A DNA stretch of 24,923 bases from JBASNZ01 sp049657775 (GCA_049657775.1 JBASNZ010000026.1:1-24923), one strand, 5' to 3'; shown: positions 8,369 to 16,611, numbered from the stretch's first letter. Notes: generated from the sequence alone by a model not told the origin. Numbers and translations: made by a program.

Positions 8369-9304
8369 CTAGTCATCCAGGCCGAAGATCCGGACGGCAT
8401 TACCTCGAAGCACAAGGTCACGGTCGCCGTCTGAGAGCCCCAGTTCCTCAAGGGTGCGGATCTGCTGGAACTTGATCCACTTCCGATACGGCGCAGTCGT
8501 GCCCGAGTCGGTGCCGAACAGCACACGCTCCGGTCCGAACGCGGTGAGCGCACGGTCGAACACCTGCGGCAGCGTGTAGCCGTGTGGGTCGTAGTCCATC
8601 CAGTTGTTCGTGCCTGAGGTATCAAGCGACACGTTCTTGCACTGATACCCCAGCCGGAGCGCCTCGTGAAGGTATCCCGCACCGAAGTGCGCGATCACGA
8701 AGGACATCTCAGGGTAGTCGCGCGCCACCGGCGATAGATCGGTGGGGTCCGCAAAGCGCAGATCACCCGTGGGATCCACGGTAACGCCGTAGTGGATCGT
8801 GATGGCCGCCCCCAGTTGGGCCGCCTTCTCGAAGAACGGCCGACACGCCGGGTCGGACAGGTGGAAGCAGCGGTTCACCGGATAGAGCTTGACGCCCTTG
8901 AATCCGGCCGCCATCTCACGCTCGAGCAGCTCGGGCGCATCGGGTGTCCGTGGATCGATGTTGCAGAGCGCCGCCACATGACCGCTGGCGGCTTGTACGA
9001 AATCGCGCGTGTACTGCGAGTCCGGCCATACCGAGACCATGACAGCCTTGGCCACCCCAGCGTCGTCCAGTCGGCGCGCGTACCACTCGGCCATCTCCGA
9101 GGCCTCAAGATCGGGCAGCGTCTCGTTGCGGCGCCCCCACGTGCCGTCCTCGAGCGCCTTCTTCCAGCGCGGGTTGGCGTCGGGGTCCTTCTCGACGAAC
9201 TCGCGCAACAGCGGCAACGAGAACATGTGTACGTGAGCGTCGACGACCTGCCCTGGCCGGGTGGCGGGGGCAGGTGCGCGCACGGAGTCCTTCGGGCCGC
9301 TCAT
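8369..9304 (-). CDS. Amidohydrolase family (amidohydrolase 2) TIM-barrel hydrolase
   Basis: The 311-residue protein carries amidohydrolase-related (PF04909) metal-site motifs: DAHVH at 22-26, GVKLYP near 137-142, H171 in TIHYG, H206 in IAHFG and D266 in LFGTDSG. Family members hydrolyse or decarboxylate small ring or carboxylate substrates with a divalent metal; the substrate here is unknown. The ATG at 9304 overlaps the stop of the upstream PspC gene by 4 bp (ATGA), so translation is coupled. Finding it downstream of envelope-stress-type genes and before a methyltransferase is unusual, and no functional link is obvious. Confidence 0.86.
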   Translation of the reverse strand: MSGPKDSVRAPAPATRPGQVVDAHVHMFSLPLLREFVEKDPDANPRWKKALEDGTWGRRNETLPDLEASEMAEWYARRLDDAGVAKAVMVSVWPDSQYTRDFVQAASGHVAALCNIDPRTPDAPELLEREMAAGFKGVKLYPVNRCFHLSDPACRPFFEKAAQLGAAITIHYGVTVDPTGDLRFADPTDLSPVARDYPEMSFVIAHFGAGYLHEALRLGYQCKNVSLDTSGTNNWMDYDPHGYTLPQVFDRALTAFGPERVLFGTDSGTTAPYRKWIKFQQIRTLEELGLSDGDRDLVLRGNAVRIFGLDD

Positions 9305-9837
9305 GCGAACGGCGGAGACGGCGGCGCGGGCGGCACCGGGGGGTTCGGCACGATCGGATCCTGCGGTGGCGGGGGCGCCGGCGGCGCTGCAGGCGCGCTC
9401 GGCGCGACCGGCACGTTCTTCGGCTCATCGGGGATCACGATCGATAGGACGACATAGACGATGAGTGCCGTGCCGAAGTCGACCACGAGTGCGATAGCCA
9501 GATATCCGAGACGAACGAGCGTTGCGTCAACTCCCAGATACTTCGCGAATCCGCCGAGCACCCCGAACACCCACTTGTCCGAACGGGACTTGTAAAGACG
9601 CGTACCCTTCTCGGGCATCCGCAGGTGGCTTCCGGACCGGGCGAGCAGTATGAGAACCACGCCGATCAAGATGAGGGCGATGGCCGACTTCGCTCCCCGC
9701 ACCTCGTACCACGCGTCTTGAACGAACCGCGGTATCAGGTCGAGGCGGAGCGCCATCATCCAGGCGCCGAAAGCGACAAGCGCCACGCCTATGACGACTA
9801 GCAGGTTGTTCCGCTCGGGATGCTGAGGGTCGCTCAC
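9301..9837 (-). CDS. PspC-domain membrane protein with N-terminal transmembrane pair and Pro-rich tail
   Basis: The 178-residue protein has two hydrophobic segments (about 11-30 and 50-66). A PspC domain follows (about 78-140), with TRLYKSRSDKWVFGVLGG, then KYLGVDATLVRLGYL and a terminal helix ending VIPDEP. The last ~38 residues are Pro/Ala-rich. PspC domains belong to phage-shock and Lia-type envelope stress systems and sit in the inner membrane. The GTG at 9837 has AGGAGG 5 nt upstream and follows the LiaF-like gene by 9 bp. The N-terminal pair resembles the LiaI/LiaF transmembrane region, so the domain order is the reverse of the other PspC protein here. Confidence 0.85.
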   Translation of the reverse strand: MSDPQHPERNNLLVVIGVALVAFGAWMMALRLDLIPRFVQDAWYEVRGAKSAIALILIGVVLILLARSGSHLRMPEKGTRLYKSRSDKWVFGVLGGFAKYLGVDATLVRLGYLAIALVVDFGTALIVYVVLSIVIPDEPKNVPVAPSAPAAPPAPPPPQDPIVPNPPVPPAPPSPPFA

Positions 9838-9846
9838 GTGAGCCTC

Positions 9847-10788
9847 CTAGTAGAACTCGATGGTAACGTCACTGATGCCAGCATCGATCCGGACGTCCCA
9901 AAACGCACTGTCTGAGAATCCGTCTGTCTCGTACACCTTGTCTTCGCCGTCGCGCCGGACCAGGGAGAGGTCACCGCCCGTCTTGACGCTGGACAGTCCG
10001 CTCGACACAGTGACACGAACGTCCTGGTCCTCCTTGAAGCGGATCGTCACGCTGGAAACGCCGGTGTCTATCGTAACCGGCAGACCGCCGTCTACCAGGG
10101 CGCCGTCCACTTCTCCAAACTGGATCGTGCCCTGCGAGACACCGGTCTTCACATCGAGTTCCGTCAGCGTGAGTCCGCTCAGGTCCGCGTCGATCTCGCT
10201 CACGCCCGAGTCGAGCGTAAGATCCCAGGCCACCCGGCGATCGAGGATCGCATCAAGGCGCGCCCCGCTCGGCGAAGCGGGAGCGACCCACGGCCCGCTG
10301 CCCATGGACATGACGACGTTGGCGGCGTCGCCGGATATGCCCACATCGAACTCGGGATCGAACGGCGACTTGCCCTCCGATGAGGCCAGAACTCTACCGG
10401 CCTTGACGGTGAGCTCGCCCACTCCGCCCTTGATGAAGGCGGTGCCGTTGTCCACGGCGGCGTCGTGCGGCTCGACGTACTCGAATGCCTTCACTTCACG
10501 TTGGCTGACGCCGACGGTGAGCGGCACGGAGGCCCAGCCACCGTTGACAGGCATCGCGAAGATGCCGTACGCAAGTCCGCCGATGATGAGCAGGCTGGAG
10601 AGCACCCGCAGCCACGTGTTCTGCGTGCCCTTGCCGATGACGTCGATGCCAGCTGCGATCAGCAGGAGTGGCCACAGCGACGCGATGTTCCACCACACGC
10701 CCCACGGCAGATACCCGAGCATGTTCGCGAGCAGGATCACACCGACGGCGACGAGGGTAAGTCCCTCGGCCGCACGCTTGAGCTCCAT
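9847..10788 (-). CDS. LiaF-like membrane protein with beta-rich C-terminal domain
   Basis: The 313-residue protein begins with LiaI/LiaF-type transmembrane segments (about 8-28, 33-50 and 60-80). The rest is a repetitive beta-rich domain with recurring G-(V/I/L)-S elements such as DSGVSEIDADL, TGVSSVTIRF and the closing AGISDVTIEFY. This resembles the LiaF C-terminal and DUF4097-type beta domains. LiaF proteins restrain envelope-stress two-component systems in Firmicutes; whether this one does is unknown, and no LiaRS-type pair lies nearby. The ATG at 10788 overlaps the upstream stop (TAATG) and has AAGGGGG about 9-10 nt before it. The protein lies between the two PspC proteins, suggesting a membrane complex. 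Confidence 0.82.
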   Translation of the reverse strand: MELKRAAEGLTLVAVGVILLANMLGYLPWGVWWNIASLWPLLLIAAGIDVIGKGTQNTWLRVLSSLLIIGGLAYGIFAMPVNGGWASVPLTVGVSQREVKAFEYVEPHDAAVDNGTAFIKGGVGELTVKAGRVLASSEGKSPFDPEFDVGISGDAANVVMSMGSGPWVAPASPSGARLDAILDRRVAWDLTLDSGVSEIDADLSGLTLTELDVKTGVSQGTIQFGEVDGALVDGGLPVTIDTGVSSVTIRFKEDQDVRVTVSSGLSSVKTGGDLSLVRRDGEDKVYETDGFSDSAFWDVRIDAGISDVTIEFY

Positions 10789-11357
10789 TAGCGACGCACC
10801 CCCTTGATGATCGCGCTCAGGCCGAGCGCGATGATGATCACCGGCCAGAAGCGCCACACGTCGATGTTCGTGAACTGCTGAGCGAGCAGGAGGGCGCCGA
10901 TCACGATGAGGCTGATGCCCCATCCGATGCCGCGTGGCCGGTGGTGCTCAACGGGAGCTGCCGGCGGGGTCGTCCAGGCCGGGGTCGGCTCTGACGCCGC
11001 GGTGGGCGCCGGTGCCACTGCGGGCGGCGTGGGGACGGATTCAGGGGTAGCGTGGGTCTCCCCCGTGACGGGTGACTCGTTCTGGGGCATGACGATTCCT
11101 TCCGCGGTCGTCGCGGGCATCTGGGCCGGCGACGGATCGGCAGCCGCAGGTGGGGTGGCCTGCGCCGGCAGGGGCTCCTCGGGCACGACGATCGCCATGA
11201 TCAGATATGCGAGGAAGATGCCTCCCTGGGTGAGCAGGGCGATGAGGACGACGGCGACGCGGACGACGGTGGGATCGAGGTCGAAGTACTCGGCAAGACC
11301 ACCACACACGCCGGCCACCATGCGATCGGCCCTACTGCGGTAAAGCTTCTTCTCCAT
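10788..11357 (-). CDS. PspC domain fused to a LiaF-type transmembrane region
   Basis: The 189-residue protein starts with a clear PspC domain (about 1-62: KKLYRSRADRMVAGVCGGLAEY, then the LDPTVVRV region and IVVPEEP). A Pro/Ala/Thr-rich linker follows (about 63-138). It ends in two hydrophobic helices (about 141-187), including GIGWGISLIVIGALLL and FWPVIIIALGLSAII, typical of the LiaI/LiaF transmembrane module. The ATG at 11357 has GGAGG 5 nt upstream and lies 26 bp inside the end of the CNNM-CBS gene, so the two are co-expressed. The likely role is inner-membrane envelope-stress sensing or maintenance, inferred from the family. Confidence 0.87.
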   Translation of the reverse strand: MEKKLYRSRADRMVAGVCGGLAEYFDLDPTVVRVAVVLIALLTQGGIFLAYLIMAIVVPEEPLPAQATPPAAADPSPAQMPATTAEGIVMPQNESPVTGETHATPESVPTPPAVAPAPTAASEPTPAWTTPPAAPVEHHRPRGIGWGISLIVIGALLLAQQFTNIDVWRFWPVIIIALGLSAIIKGVRR

Positions 11358-12672
11358 GCGAACCTCCAGCTTGCGACTGTGACGAATCCCTCGTGACCCT
11401 CAATCTGGCGATTCTCCTGCGCCGTACAGCTTCTACCCGGACCGTGAGGTCCCCTCTCCGGACAACCTCGCCGGGGGACGGGATATGACCCAGTTCCATC
11501 AGTACCCAGCCCGCGATCGTCTCGTACTCTTCGGACGACGGGAGATCGAGACCGAGCATCTCCTGGCCTTCCTCCACCGACAACTGCCCGTCGATGACCC
11601 ATTCATCCGGGCCGAGCGTGGTGATGTACCGACGCTCCTTGTCGAATTCGTCGGCGATCTCGCCGATGATCTCCTCGACTATGTCCTCGATGGTCACGAT
11701 GCCGGCGGTGCCGCCGTACTCGTCAACGACAACGGCAAGATGGTTGTGCGCGGCCTGCATGTCGGACAGCATCGGCAGGATCGGCTTCGACTCGGGGACG
11801 AACACCGTCGGCCGGACGAACCCGGTGACCGGCTCGCTGAGATGCCCCGCCGACGCCGGGCCGACGAGGTCCTTCAGCAGCAGGATCCCCACGATCGTGT
11901 CGGGACCGCCTTCAAAGACGGGCAGGCGCGAGTATCCCGAGTCCCGGAACACCGTGATCGCCTCGGCCACGGTCGTGGTATGCGCGACCATGACGGCGTC
12001 GACGCGAGGGACCATGACCTCCCTGGCGAGCGTGTCCCCCAGCTCGAATATCTCGTGGATCATGCGCTTCTCTTCGTCGAGCAGCGTGCCTTGCTCGGTC
12101 ACCAGGAGCTTGATCTCTTCCTCGGTCACGCCAGGTCGGACCGAGCCCGGGCGAACTCCCAGCAGGCGCGCAGCGGCGTTGGTGCTGTGCGAGAGCACCC
12201 AGATCAACGGCGCGGTGACCCGTTCGAGAAGGCCGACCGGTCCCGAGACCGCCTTGGCGACGCTCTCGGCGCGCTGGAGACCCAACCGCTTGGGCGCGAG
12301 TTCTCCAAAGACGAGCGTGAGATACGAGATCACGAGCGTCACGAGGAACACCGAGAGCCCGCTCGCAACGTTACTCACCCAGGTAACGCCAAAGCCACGA
12401 AGCCACTGAGCGAGTGGGGCTGCCAGGGTCACGGCAGCGGTCGCGGAGGCGCCAAACCCCACGAGCGTTATCCCGACCTGGATGGCCGCGAGGAACCGCG
12501 ACGGATCCTCGGTGAGCCGAAGTACGGCCCTCGCCTGGAGCGAGCCGTCATCGGCCTCCGCTTTGAGCGCGGCGCGGCGCGCGCTCACGAGCGCGATCTC
12601 CGCCGCGGCGAAGTACCCGTTGATGATGACCAGGACTACCACGAGCAGTATCTGTGCGATGTAGGATCCCAT
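11332..12672 (-). CDS. CNNM-CBS-CorC/HlyC family transport protein (hemolysin C-like)
   Basis: The 446-residue protein from the ATG at 12672 has a CNNM/DUF21 membrane domain (about 1-185, including NGYFAAAEIALVSARR and FGELAPKRLGLQ). A CBS-domain pair follows (about 205-330, with VMVPRVDAVMV and YSRLPVFE, then VVDEYGGTAGIVTIEDIVEE). It ends in a CorC/HlyC domain (about 345-425). Relatives act in Mg2+/Co2+ or Na+ transport and Mg2+ homeostasis. No Shine-Dalgarno precedes the ATG; a -10-like TAACCT ends 7 nt before it, so the message may be leaderless. In-frame codons upstream would add 35 residues unlike the family. It heads the six-gene run to 7532 and is divergent from the second HEAT gene. 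Confidence 0.86.
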   Translation of the reverse strand: MGSYIAQILLVVVLVIINGYFAAAEIALVSARRAALKAEADDGSLQARAVLRLTEDPSRFLAAIQVGITLVGFGASATAAVTLAAPLAQWLRGFGVTWVSNVASGLSVFLVTLVISYLTLVFGELAPKRLGLQRAESVAKAVSGPVGLLERVTAPLIWVLSHSTNAAARLLGVRPGSVRPGVTEEEIKLLVTEQGTLLDEEKRMIHEIFELGDTLAREVMVPRVDAVMVAHTTTVAEAITVFRDSGYSRLPVFEGGPDTIVGILLLKDLVGPASAGHLSEPVTGFVRPTVFVPESKPILPMLSDMQAAHNHLAVVVDEYGGTAGIVTIEDIVEEIIGEIADEFDKERRYITTLGPDEWVIDGQLSVEEGQEMLGLDLPSSEEYETIAGWVLMELGHIPSPGEVVRRGDLTVRVEAVRRRRIARLRVTRDSSQSQAGGSHGEEALPQ

Positions 12673-12823
12673 GCCGATAAGGTTACCGTAAGAGGCGGAC
12701 GGGAAACCGGCGGCTTCTGAGGTGATGCGCGGAACCCCTGCCGAGACATGCCAGGTGGACGGTCCGCACTGGTTCAAGCAGAATCAGAGGGGTTATCGGA
12801 GCGGGATCGGACGGGGGCGGACG

Positions 12824-14800
12824 ATGGCGGATGATCGGACGATGCGCGCCGTCGAGAACGTTGTTCGCGCACTTGCCACCGCCGCCAAGACGCTTCGTCT
12901 CTACCCGCCGTCAAGCCCCATCCCCCGGCAGTCAGCCGAGGCGGCCGTGCAGTCGTTGGCGGAGGCGCTGGCCACGGCCGACGTCGTCCCGCTCGCGGTC
13001 GCTCGCGAAGGCTTCTCGTGTGCCGGAACGCCCATCACATCGCCAGGCGCCAACGATCTTGCGGACATGCTCACGTCGCATAGCGTCGCCGAGGTCGTCT
13101 TCATGCCCGGCGTTACCGCCGAGGATCTTGTGGGGTTCATGTCCGCCGTCCTGCGCGATGCCGACGAGGTTCGCGTGTCCGGCGGGATCGGCGCGGTACT
13201 CGCGGGAAGCGGCATCGAGTCGGTCCGCGTTTCCGACGTGTCGCTTACCGTGGTCGAGGCGGACGCGCTCCAGCCGGGAGAAGACATCGACGAGTTCTTG
13301 CGCGAGCTCGCAAGCGACCCCGAGAAGCTCTCCCTGTGGCTCGCTTCCGTGACTGGCGGCGACCCCACCACACTGGCCGAGGGCCTCGCCGAGCTTGGAG
13401 CCGCATCGGGACCCGGAGGAATGGACAGGCTCATCGCCTCGCTCTCCTCCGCGTTCCTCAGCCAGCAGCCCGATGGCAAGGACGCGCTTCTCGGACTGGC
13501 GGTTCGAGACGGCGACGCCAAGGACATCATGGGCGCCGTCCTGGGAAACCTGGGGTCCGGGGATATCGCGTCCTCGCTCGCCGGGGGGCTCTACGGCAAG
13601 AACATGCTCTCGATGTCGAGCATGCTCTCCAACCTCCCGCTGGGAAACCGCCTCAATGAGGTCCTGGCCGATCTGAAACCGATGCTTGCGCAGTACGGAC
13701 ACGCGGACAACGAGACCACATTCCTGGACCACATGCTCGAAGTGCGACGCAGGTCCGAGCCCGAGCGGCCGCTCACGGAGCAGCGAACGGACTACGCCAG
13801 GGTCGCCGCGGCCGCCGAGGTCACCCCCGACGCTGTCTCAAAGCTGCGTCGGGAACTGCAAACGTCCTCGGCACACGTCAATCGCCGGTCGGTGGCAACC
13901 ATGCTTCAGCTGCTGGACCAGCAGCGCGACTTCACGTTGTACTGCAAGACGCTCGACGGACTCGCATCCACCGTCCCGATGTTGTTCGAGCGGCGAGACC
14001 TGGATCTGGCGTCCAAGGTCATCGATGAGTTGGCCTCCCGCGAGGGGCGGACCGACCTTCCGTGGCCGGAACTCGCTGCACGGCTACAGGCGTCGATCGC
14101 CCAGGCCACAGGAAAGCGCTCGATGGCGGCGCTCCTGCACGCGGTCATCGACGACGGCTCATATGCCGAACGTGCGCGCGACATCCTGCGGCGAGCTGGC
14201 GGGGGTGCGCAGGCAGCATTCGTCGAGGAGGCGCTGAGCGTCAAGGACGTGGACGGCCTCGGCATCGCCGAGGACGTCCTGGGCCGCCGGCTCATCGACC
14301 TTCTCATCGCGCACGCCCCTCGGGCGCAGTGGTTCCATGTCGCGCCCATCATCGCCAGGCTGGCCGCCGAGACCGATCCCCGCTCGTCATCGGCGATCGA
14401 GAGCCTGACAAAGCGCTCCGACGATCAGTCCCGGCAAGAGGCGGCCAAGGGCCTTTCCAGCGTTGGCACACAGACCGCCCTGACACACCTGAAAGCGCTG
14501 GTGCGGGATGCCAGCCCTGAGGTGGCGCTCATCGCGATCCGTGCGATGGGGCGCAGCCCGGTGCCGGGAGCTGCGGCGGAACTTCAGCGACGGTTCGAGG
14601 AGCTCGACTGCGACGGCAAGGATTTCGTCCCGTGTCGCGAGATCATCGGCGCCCTTGCTCGATCGGCCGATCCCGGAGGCACGGCCGCACTCGAGCACAT
14701 CGCGGCGCGCAAGGCACTCATCAAGCGAGGACACTTTGCCGAGCTCTCCGACCTTGCGAAGCAGGCGCTATCGGCGCGGACCCGGGGAGGTGTGCGCTGA
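12824..14800 (+). CDS. HEAT-type helical repeat protein with shared N-terminal domain (pair 2)
   Basis: The 658-residue protein starts at the ATG at 12824, with GGGGGCGG upstream. The frame is open to 12722, but the extra residues look non-coding. Residues about 10-125 form the shared domain (AAKTLRLYPPSSPIPRQSA near 20-38, then FMPGVTAEDL near 98-107). A long helical middle includes Gly/Ser/Leu-rich stretches near 185-280. The C-terminus (about 525-650) has weak HEAT-like repeats, such as SRQEAAKGLSSVGTQTAL and EVALIAIRAMGRS. It is the counterpart of the HEAT gene at 4552-6732: their motifs NIPREN and PIPRQS match at the same place. The likely role is a scaffold for the HD-GYP protein encoded next. 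No catalytic motif or membrane segment is seen. Confidence 0.8.
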   Translation: MADDRTMRAVENVVRALATAAKTLRLYPPSSPIPRQSAEAAVQSLAEALATADVVPLAVAREGFSCAGTPITSPGANDLADMLTSHSVAEVVFMPGVTAEDLVGFMSAVLRDADEVRVSGGIGAVLAGSGIESVRVSDVSLTVVEADALQPGEDIDEFLRELASDPEKLSLWLASVTGGDPTTLAEGLAELGAASGPGGMDRLIASLSSAFLSQQPDGKDALLGLAVRDGDAKDIMGAVLGNLGSGDIASSLAGGLYGKNMLSMSSMLSNLPLGNRLNEVLADLKPMLAQYGHADNETTFLDHMLEVRRRSEPERPLTEQRTDYARVAAAAEVTPDAVSKLRRELQTSSAHVNRRSVATMLQLLDQQRDFTLYCKTLDGLASTVPMLFERRDLDLASKVIDELASREGRTDLPWPELAARLQASIAQATGKRSMAALLHAVIDDGSYAERARDILRRAGGGAQAAFVEEALSVKDVDGLGIAEDVLGRRLIDLLIAHAPRAQWFHVAPIIARLAAETDPRSSSAIESLTKRSDDQSRQEAAKGLSSVGTQTALTHLKALVRDASPEVALIAIRAMGRSPVPGAAAELQRRFEELDCDGKDFVPCREIIGALARSADPGGTAALEHIAARKALIKRGHFAELSDLAKQALSARTRGGVR

Positions 14801-16125
14801 TGGACGAGCGACAGGCGATCGCGATGGTGGGCGCCCTCTCCGCTGCCCGTAAGGCCACGCACCTCTACCCGCCAACACACCCCAAGCACCAGGAGGCGGT
14901 CGACGCACTGGTGGCCGCGGTTCGCGGATGCGTTGAATCCGGCCCGTTCACGCTCAACCTCCATCTGGGTCGGCTTTATCACGAAAGCCAGGTGCTACCG
15001 GCAGACGCCCCCGGTCTGCACTCGATCGCCGAGACTCTCGAAGCGCACCGTGTGGACAGCCTCAGCTTCCAGCCAGGGGTGTCCGAGCACGACGCCGTCA
15101 CGCTCGTCGAGGTGCTCGGGCTGCGCCCGTCTCCAACGCTCGATCTCGCCGTCGAACTTGAGCAGCGGGGAGCCACCGGCGTCACCGTCTGCGCCATCGT
15201 CGACGAGGACGCGGCCGAGGCCGAGGAGCGCGATCGTGTCCGGGAGCAGGACCGTGCGCTCTACCGGCGGCTCCTCGGCGTGATGCGGACGCTGACCGCC
15301 CGCATCCAGCAGACGGGCGAGCCCCACGTCGGAGAAGCTGGCGTGATCGTCGAGGGAATCCTAGCGCGACTGATGGACGACAGTGCTGCGGTCCTGGGGC
15401 TGGCTACCATGAACGGACAGAGCGAGTCGAGCCTGTTTCACTCCATCAACACGATGATCTACGCGCTGACGATCGGCACCGCGCTAGGGATTCCCGAGGA
15501 GGGACTCACCACGCTCGGCGTCTCAGCGCTGCTGCACGACATCGGCAAAGTAGCGTTCGACATGAACGATCCCGAACAGGCCGAACGCGGGCGGGTCCTG
15601 CATCCAAGGGTGGGCGCCGAGATACTGTCGCGTTTGCCCGAGCAGGACCGCACACCGATGTTGGTCGCGTACGAGCATCACATGGGCGCAGACACCGAGA
15701 GCGGTTACCCCGAGCGCGAGGCCGGCTACTTCGCGCACCCCTACAGCCGCATGGTGGGTATCGCCGATAGATACGACCGACTCACGGGAACGCGCCCCGA
15801 CGGCTACGGGCTGACCCCCGACCAGGCGATCCAACAGCTGCTCAAGGACACGCCGGATCTGCTCGATGAGACGCTGACGAAGATGTTCATCAAGGCGCTT
15901 GGCGTGTTTCCGATCGGCTGTCTCGTTAGGCTGACCGATCATTCGGTCGGAGTCGTGTGCGCGCCCGGGCCGGAGCCGATGCATCCTCGCGTGAGACTGA
16001 TCTACGACGCGGGCGGCATGGAACTCGACCCGCCGCTGGAGATGGACACGTCCGGCTCAGAGGTCACCATCGTTGAGATCGTCGCGCCGGAGAACCTGGC
16101 CTTGACCGTTTCCGATCACCTGTGA
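14800..16125 (+). CDS. HD-GYP domain protein with shared N-terminal domain (pair 2)
   Basis: The ATG at 14800 shares its A with the preceding TGA (TGATG) and has GGGGAGG 9 nt upstream. The longer upstream frame only shadows the HEAT gene. The product has 441 residues. Residues about 5-130 are the shared domain (ARKATHLYPPTHPKHQEA at 16-33, FQPGVS at 90-95). A helical link (about 135-210) precedes the HD-GYP domain, with LFHSIN near 212-217, HDIGK at 246-250, HP at 268-269, HHMGADTESGYP at 293-304 and DRYDRLTGTRP at 323-333. The family hydrolyses cyclic-di-GMP. The HHE signature is HHM, as in the pair-1 protein, and the spacing before GYP is one residue longer than usual, so activity is not assured. 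Confidence 0.87.
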   Translation: MDERQAIAMVGALSAARKATHLYPPTHPKHQEAVDALVAAVRGCVESGPFTLNLHLGRLYHESQVLPADAPGLHSIAETLEAHRVDSLSFQPGVSEHDAVTLVEVLGLRPSPTLDLAVELEQRGATGVTVCAIVDEDAAEAEERDRVREQDRALYRRLLGVMRTLTARIQQTGEPHVGEAGVIVEGILARLMDDSAAVLGLATMNGQSESSLFHSINTMIYALTIGTALGIPEEGLTTLGVSALLHDIGKVAFDMNDPEQAERGRVLHPRVGAEILSRLPEQDRTPMLVAYEHHMGADTESGYPEREAGYFAHPYSRMVGIADRYDRLTGTRPDGYGLTPDQAIQQLLKDTPDLLDETLTKMFIKALGVFPIGCLVRLTDHSVGVVCAPGPEPMHPRVRLIYDAGGMELDPPLEMDTSGSEVTIVEIVAPENLALTVSDHL

Positions 16126-16126
16126 C

Positions 16127-16144
16127 CGCGGGTCGATGCCCGCG
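16127..16144. terminator. Possible bidirectional transcription-stop hairpin
   Basis: CGCGGG (16127-16132) and CCCGCG (16139-16144) form a six-pair GC stem with a six-base loop. They lie in the 21-bp gap between the convergent HD-GYP gene and the possible winged-helix gene. The position suits a shared terminator, but there is no T-run on either side. Confidence 0.3.
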
Positions 16145-16146
16145 AT

Positions 16147-16500
16147 CTACATACCGGCGTGCGGATTGATCTTGTGCAGAACGAGAGCGATGAGCGCGAG
16201 TCTACGACCGCGCTCCTGGCAACTCTCGACGAACTTGGCCACCGTCTCGCGCATCTCGGCGGAGGGGCGATAACGGATCAGGCCACCGGCCAGCGCAAGG
16301 ATCTTGCCTTCGACGAGCGCGTCGACCTCAGGCTCCAACTCCTCGATCCTACGACCGAGCCGGGACGCCAGTCCCTCGATGTCGAGAACGGCATCGGGAT
16401 TGCGATGGAAGAACACCAGGATATCCCAGGTCAGAAGTGACCTGACATGACGGTCTACAAATGCCATCACCGAAGGTCCGAGGACCCCCTCGAGATCGTA
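16147..16500 (-). CDS. Small protein with possible winged-helix fold
   Basis: From the GTG at 16500 the product is 117 residues. It contains HVRSLLTWDILVFFHRNP, then a helix-turn-helix-like stretch (DIEGLASRLGRRIEELEPE), a possible wing (LALAGGLIRYRPS) and a C-terminal helix ending ALIALVLHKINP. That pattern fits a winged-helix DNA-binding domain with a dimerising helix, but I do not recognise a named family. The GTG is favoured because GGGAAGGG lies 6 nt upstream and the residues before it look non-coding. An in-frame ATG at 16593 would give 148 residues, but its AGGAG is only 1 nt away. The leader contains a palindrome at 16602-16611 that might be an operator. A regulatory role is inference. 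Confidence 0.62.
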   Translation of the reverse strand, partial: YDLEGVLGPSVMAFVDRHVRSLLTWDILVFFHRNPDAVLDIEGLASRLGRRIEELEPEVDALVEGKILALAGGLIRYRPSAEMRETVAKFVESCQERGRRLALIALVLHKINPHAGM

Positions 16501-16601
16501 CACCCGTCGCCCTTCCCGTCCTGGACTCTCGCCCGATAGCGCCGCGAATACCGTGCGCTGCGCGACGAGTGCCCCCCTCGGCGAGCGAACCATGCTCCTG
16601 T

Positions 16602-16611
16602 CTGTGCACAG
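16602..16611. promoter_or_regulatory. 10-bp palindrome in the leader of the winged-helix-like gene
   Basis: CTGTGCACAG is a perfect palindrome about 100 bp before the preferred GTG start. Flanking CCTGT/ACAGG bases (16597-16612) add a second, overlapping inverted repeat. It could be an operator for the adjacent possible DNA-binding protein. The surrounding non-coding stretch 16501-16755 holds -10-like TAAACT (16630..16625) on the minus strand but nothing else I can name. Confidence 0.25.

Noticed and set aside
11485..12720. 411-codon plus-strand frame across the CNNM-CBS gene
   Set aside because: It is an antisense shadow of a gene with strong domain matches and is low in hydrophobic residues and rich in His/Arg.
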